Part shown: piece after piece, positions 63,501-64,000 of the stretch
Position numbering within the stretch: the stretch's first letter is position 1
Layout of the letters: each line of letters begins with the position of its first letter
Origin: an uncultured Verrucomicrobia subdivision 3 bacterium
GTDB taxonomy: Bacteria > Verrucomicrobiota > Verrucomicrobiia > Limisphaerales > UBA11358
NCBI GenBank assembly: GCA_903872345.1
Contig: CAIQKM010000068.1
Coordinates: 62,001 to 126,000 of the forward strand
DNA length: 64,000 nucleotides
Direction: 5' to 3'
Translations under genes and position numbers: made by a program
The notes under the pieces: generated by a model
Seen by the model: the letters and a program-made list of their open reading frames with translations, nothing else
Database searches by the model: none
Told to the model about the DNA's origin: nothing

Positions 63501-64000
63501 ATGAATCCTACCGATCTATCGGATGTGGCGGCGGTGGCGGACACCAATGTCGTCACGGTAATGTCCCGCGTCTGGAGCCATTTTTCCAGCCACGGTTCCT
63601 CCGTGGGCACACGGCTGATTTTGATCATCTTGCTCGCGGTGCTGGTGCATGTAACGGTGCGCGTTATTCGCAATGTCACGGAATGGATCATCAGCCGCAG
63701 CCACGCCCACCAAAGCCCGCTGGACTTCGTTACCCACGCGCCCAAGTTTGTCACGCTCATCCAGCTCATTGCCAGTGCGGTGACGTTTGTAATGTACTTT
63801 TTCGCGCTGGGGTTGGTTTTGCAGGAATTTGGCGTGAACCTCACCGGCTACCTGGCCAGCGCCTCCATTCTCGCGCTGGCGATCAGCTTCGGTTCGCAGG
63901 GACTGGTGCAGGACGTGGTCATCAGCCTGACCCTGATTTTTTCGGACGCGATGGACGCGGGCGACATGGTGGAAATTGTGGGCACCGTCTCGGTGACCGG
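63501..64000 (+). CDS. MscS-type mechanosensitive ion channel, 5' part
   Basis: At least 166 codons, running off the right edge. Hydrophobic helices at about 36-52 and 82-108 precede the pore-lining TM3-like helix with LTGYLASASILALAISFGSQG and the beta-domain start LVQDVVISLTLIFSDAMDAGD followed by MVEIVG. This matches small-conductance mechanosensitive channels, which release solutes on hypo-osmotic shock. The ATG at 63501 is used. The 3' part lies outside the window. Confidence 0.88.
   Translation, partial: MNPTDLSDVAAVADTNVVTVMSRVWSHFSSHGSSVGTRLILIILLAVLVHVTVRVIRNVTEWIISRSHAHQSPLDFVTHAPKFVTLIQLIASAVTFVMYFFALGLVLQEFGVNLTGYLASASILALAISFGSQGLVQDVVISLTLIFSDAMDAGDMVEIVGTVSVT

Noticed and set aside
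1-64000. GC-skew switch near 62 kb as evidence of the origin
   Set aside because: Only the YkgJ-like gene is strongly G-rich; flanking mscS and several minus-strand genes do not follow, so codon usage explains it as well.

Overview
The window is a GC-rich chromosomal segment from a Gram-negative bacterium, most likely a Verrucomicrobiota member of the Pedosphaera/Limisphaerales type. This assignment is inferred from gene content, because no rRNA is present. The pointers are secreted FAD-dependent oxidoreductases with Calx-beta and DPDHDGLPN-type C-terminal modules, Tat-exported Gfo/Idh/MocA and TIM-barrel proteins, single-gene prepilin-type proteins, heparan-glucosaminide-acetyltransferase-like membrane proteins, a DUF885 protein, and many degenerate intergenic repeats. 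I see no tRNA, rRNA, CRISPR array or prophage.

Layout. 1-1.6 kb has almost no coding potential. It holds a very stable minus-strand terminator, many hairpins and, at 1021-1151, five DnaA-box-like 9-mers a little upstream of recF, so it is a candidate replication origin and/or large structured RNA. 1.6-9.5 kb carries a TfoX-N protein, recF, a DUF4230 pair, a DUF885 protein, a POT peptide transporter and a GH18-like protein. 9.9-12.6 kb carries a topoisomerase IV/gyrase A gene and leuD, separated by a perfect inverted repeat. 12.6-14.7 kb is a repeat field built around a REP-associated transposase (RAYT) with five REP palindromes. 15.3-17 kb is the rpsP-KH-trmD-rplS operon, without rimM. 17.2-29.6 kb is mostly housekeeping: a nucleobase deaminase, a P1B-type ATPase, GTP-dependent PEP carboxykinase, a frameshifted orphan parD, a GNAT acetyltransferase, alaS with an extra insert, an esterase and acs.

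29.7-46.2 kb is an extracytoplasmic carbohydrate/envelope region. It has two FAD oxidoreductases and an acyltransferase in one operon, a sugar isomerase-like protein with an oxidoreductase, a 1278-residue secreted protein made of three similar modules, a prepilin-type protein, a serine hydrolase and a second acyltransferase. 46.4-53.1 kb is a compact six-gene minus-strand cluster: a LytS-like kinase and LytTR regulator followed by a complete TolC/MacA/MacB-like efflux system. 53.2-59.1 kb carries a PBP4-type peptidase fused to an esterase domain, alanine dehydrogenase with a BioF-like enzyme, and a class-A beta-lactamase-like protein. 59.5-62.1 kb holds small membrane proteins, one frameshifted, and a repeat field with an 11-copy 10-bp tandem array. 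62.2-64 kb has a cysteine-cluster protein and the start of an MscS channel.

Two themes recur. The first is repeat families shared between distant intergenic regions: AATCAAGGCA blocks at 12.7-13.1 and 61.7-62.1 kb, 148-bp MITE-like elements at 27.5 and 46.3 kb, REP palindromes around the RAYT, and degenerate GATGTTGG and CTCTCC/GGAGAG elements. The second is one-base frame disruptions in otherwise recognisable small genes (22.4 and 60.3 kb), which are either real decay or assembly errors.
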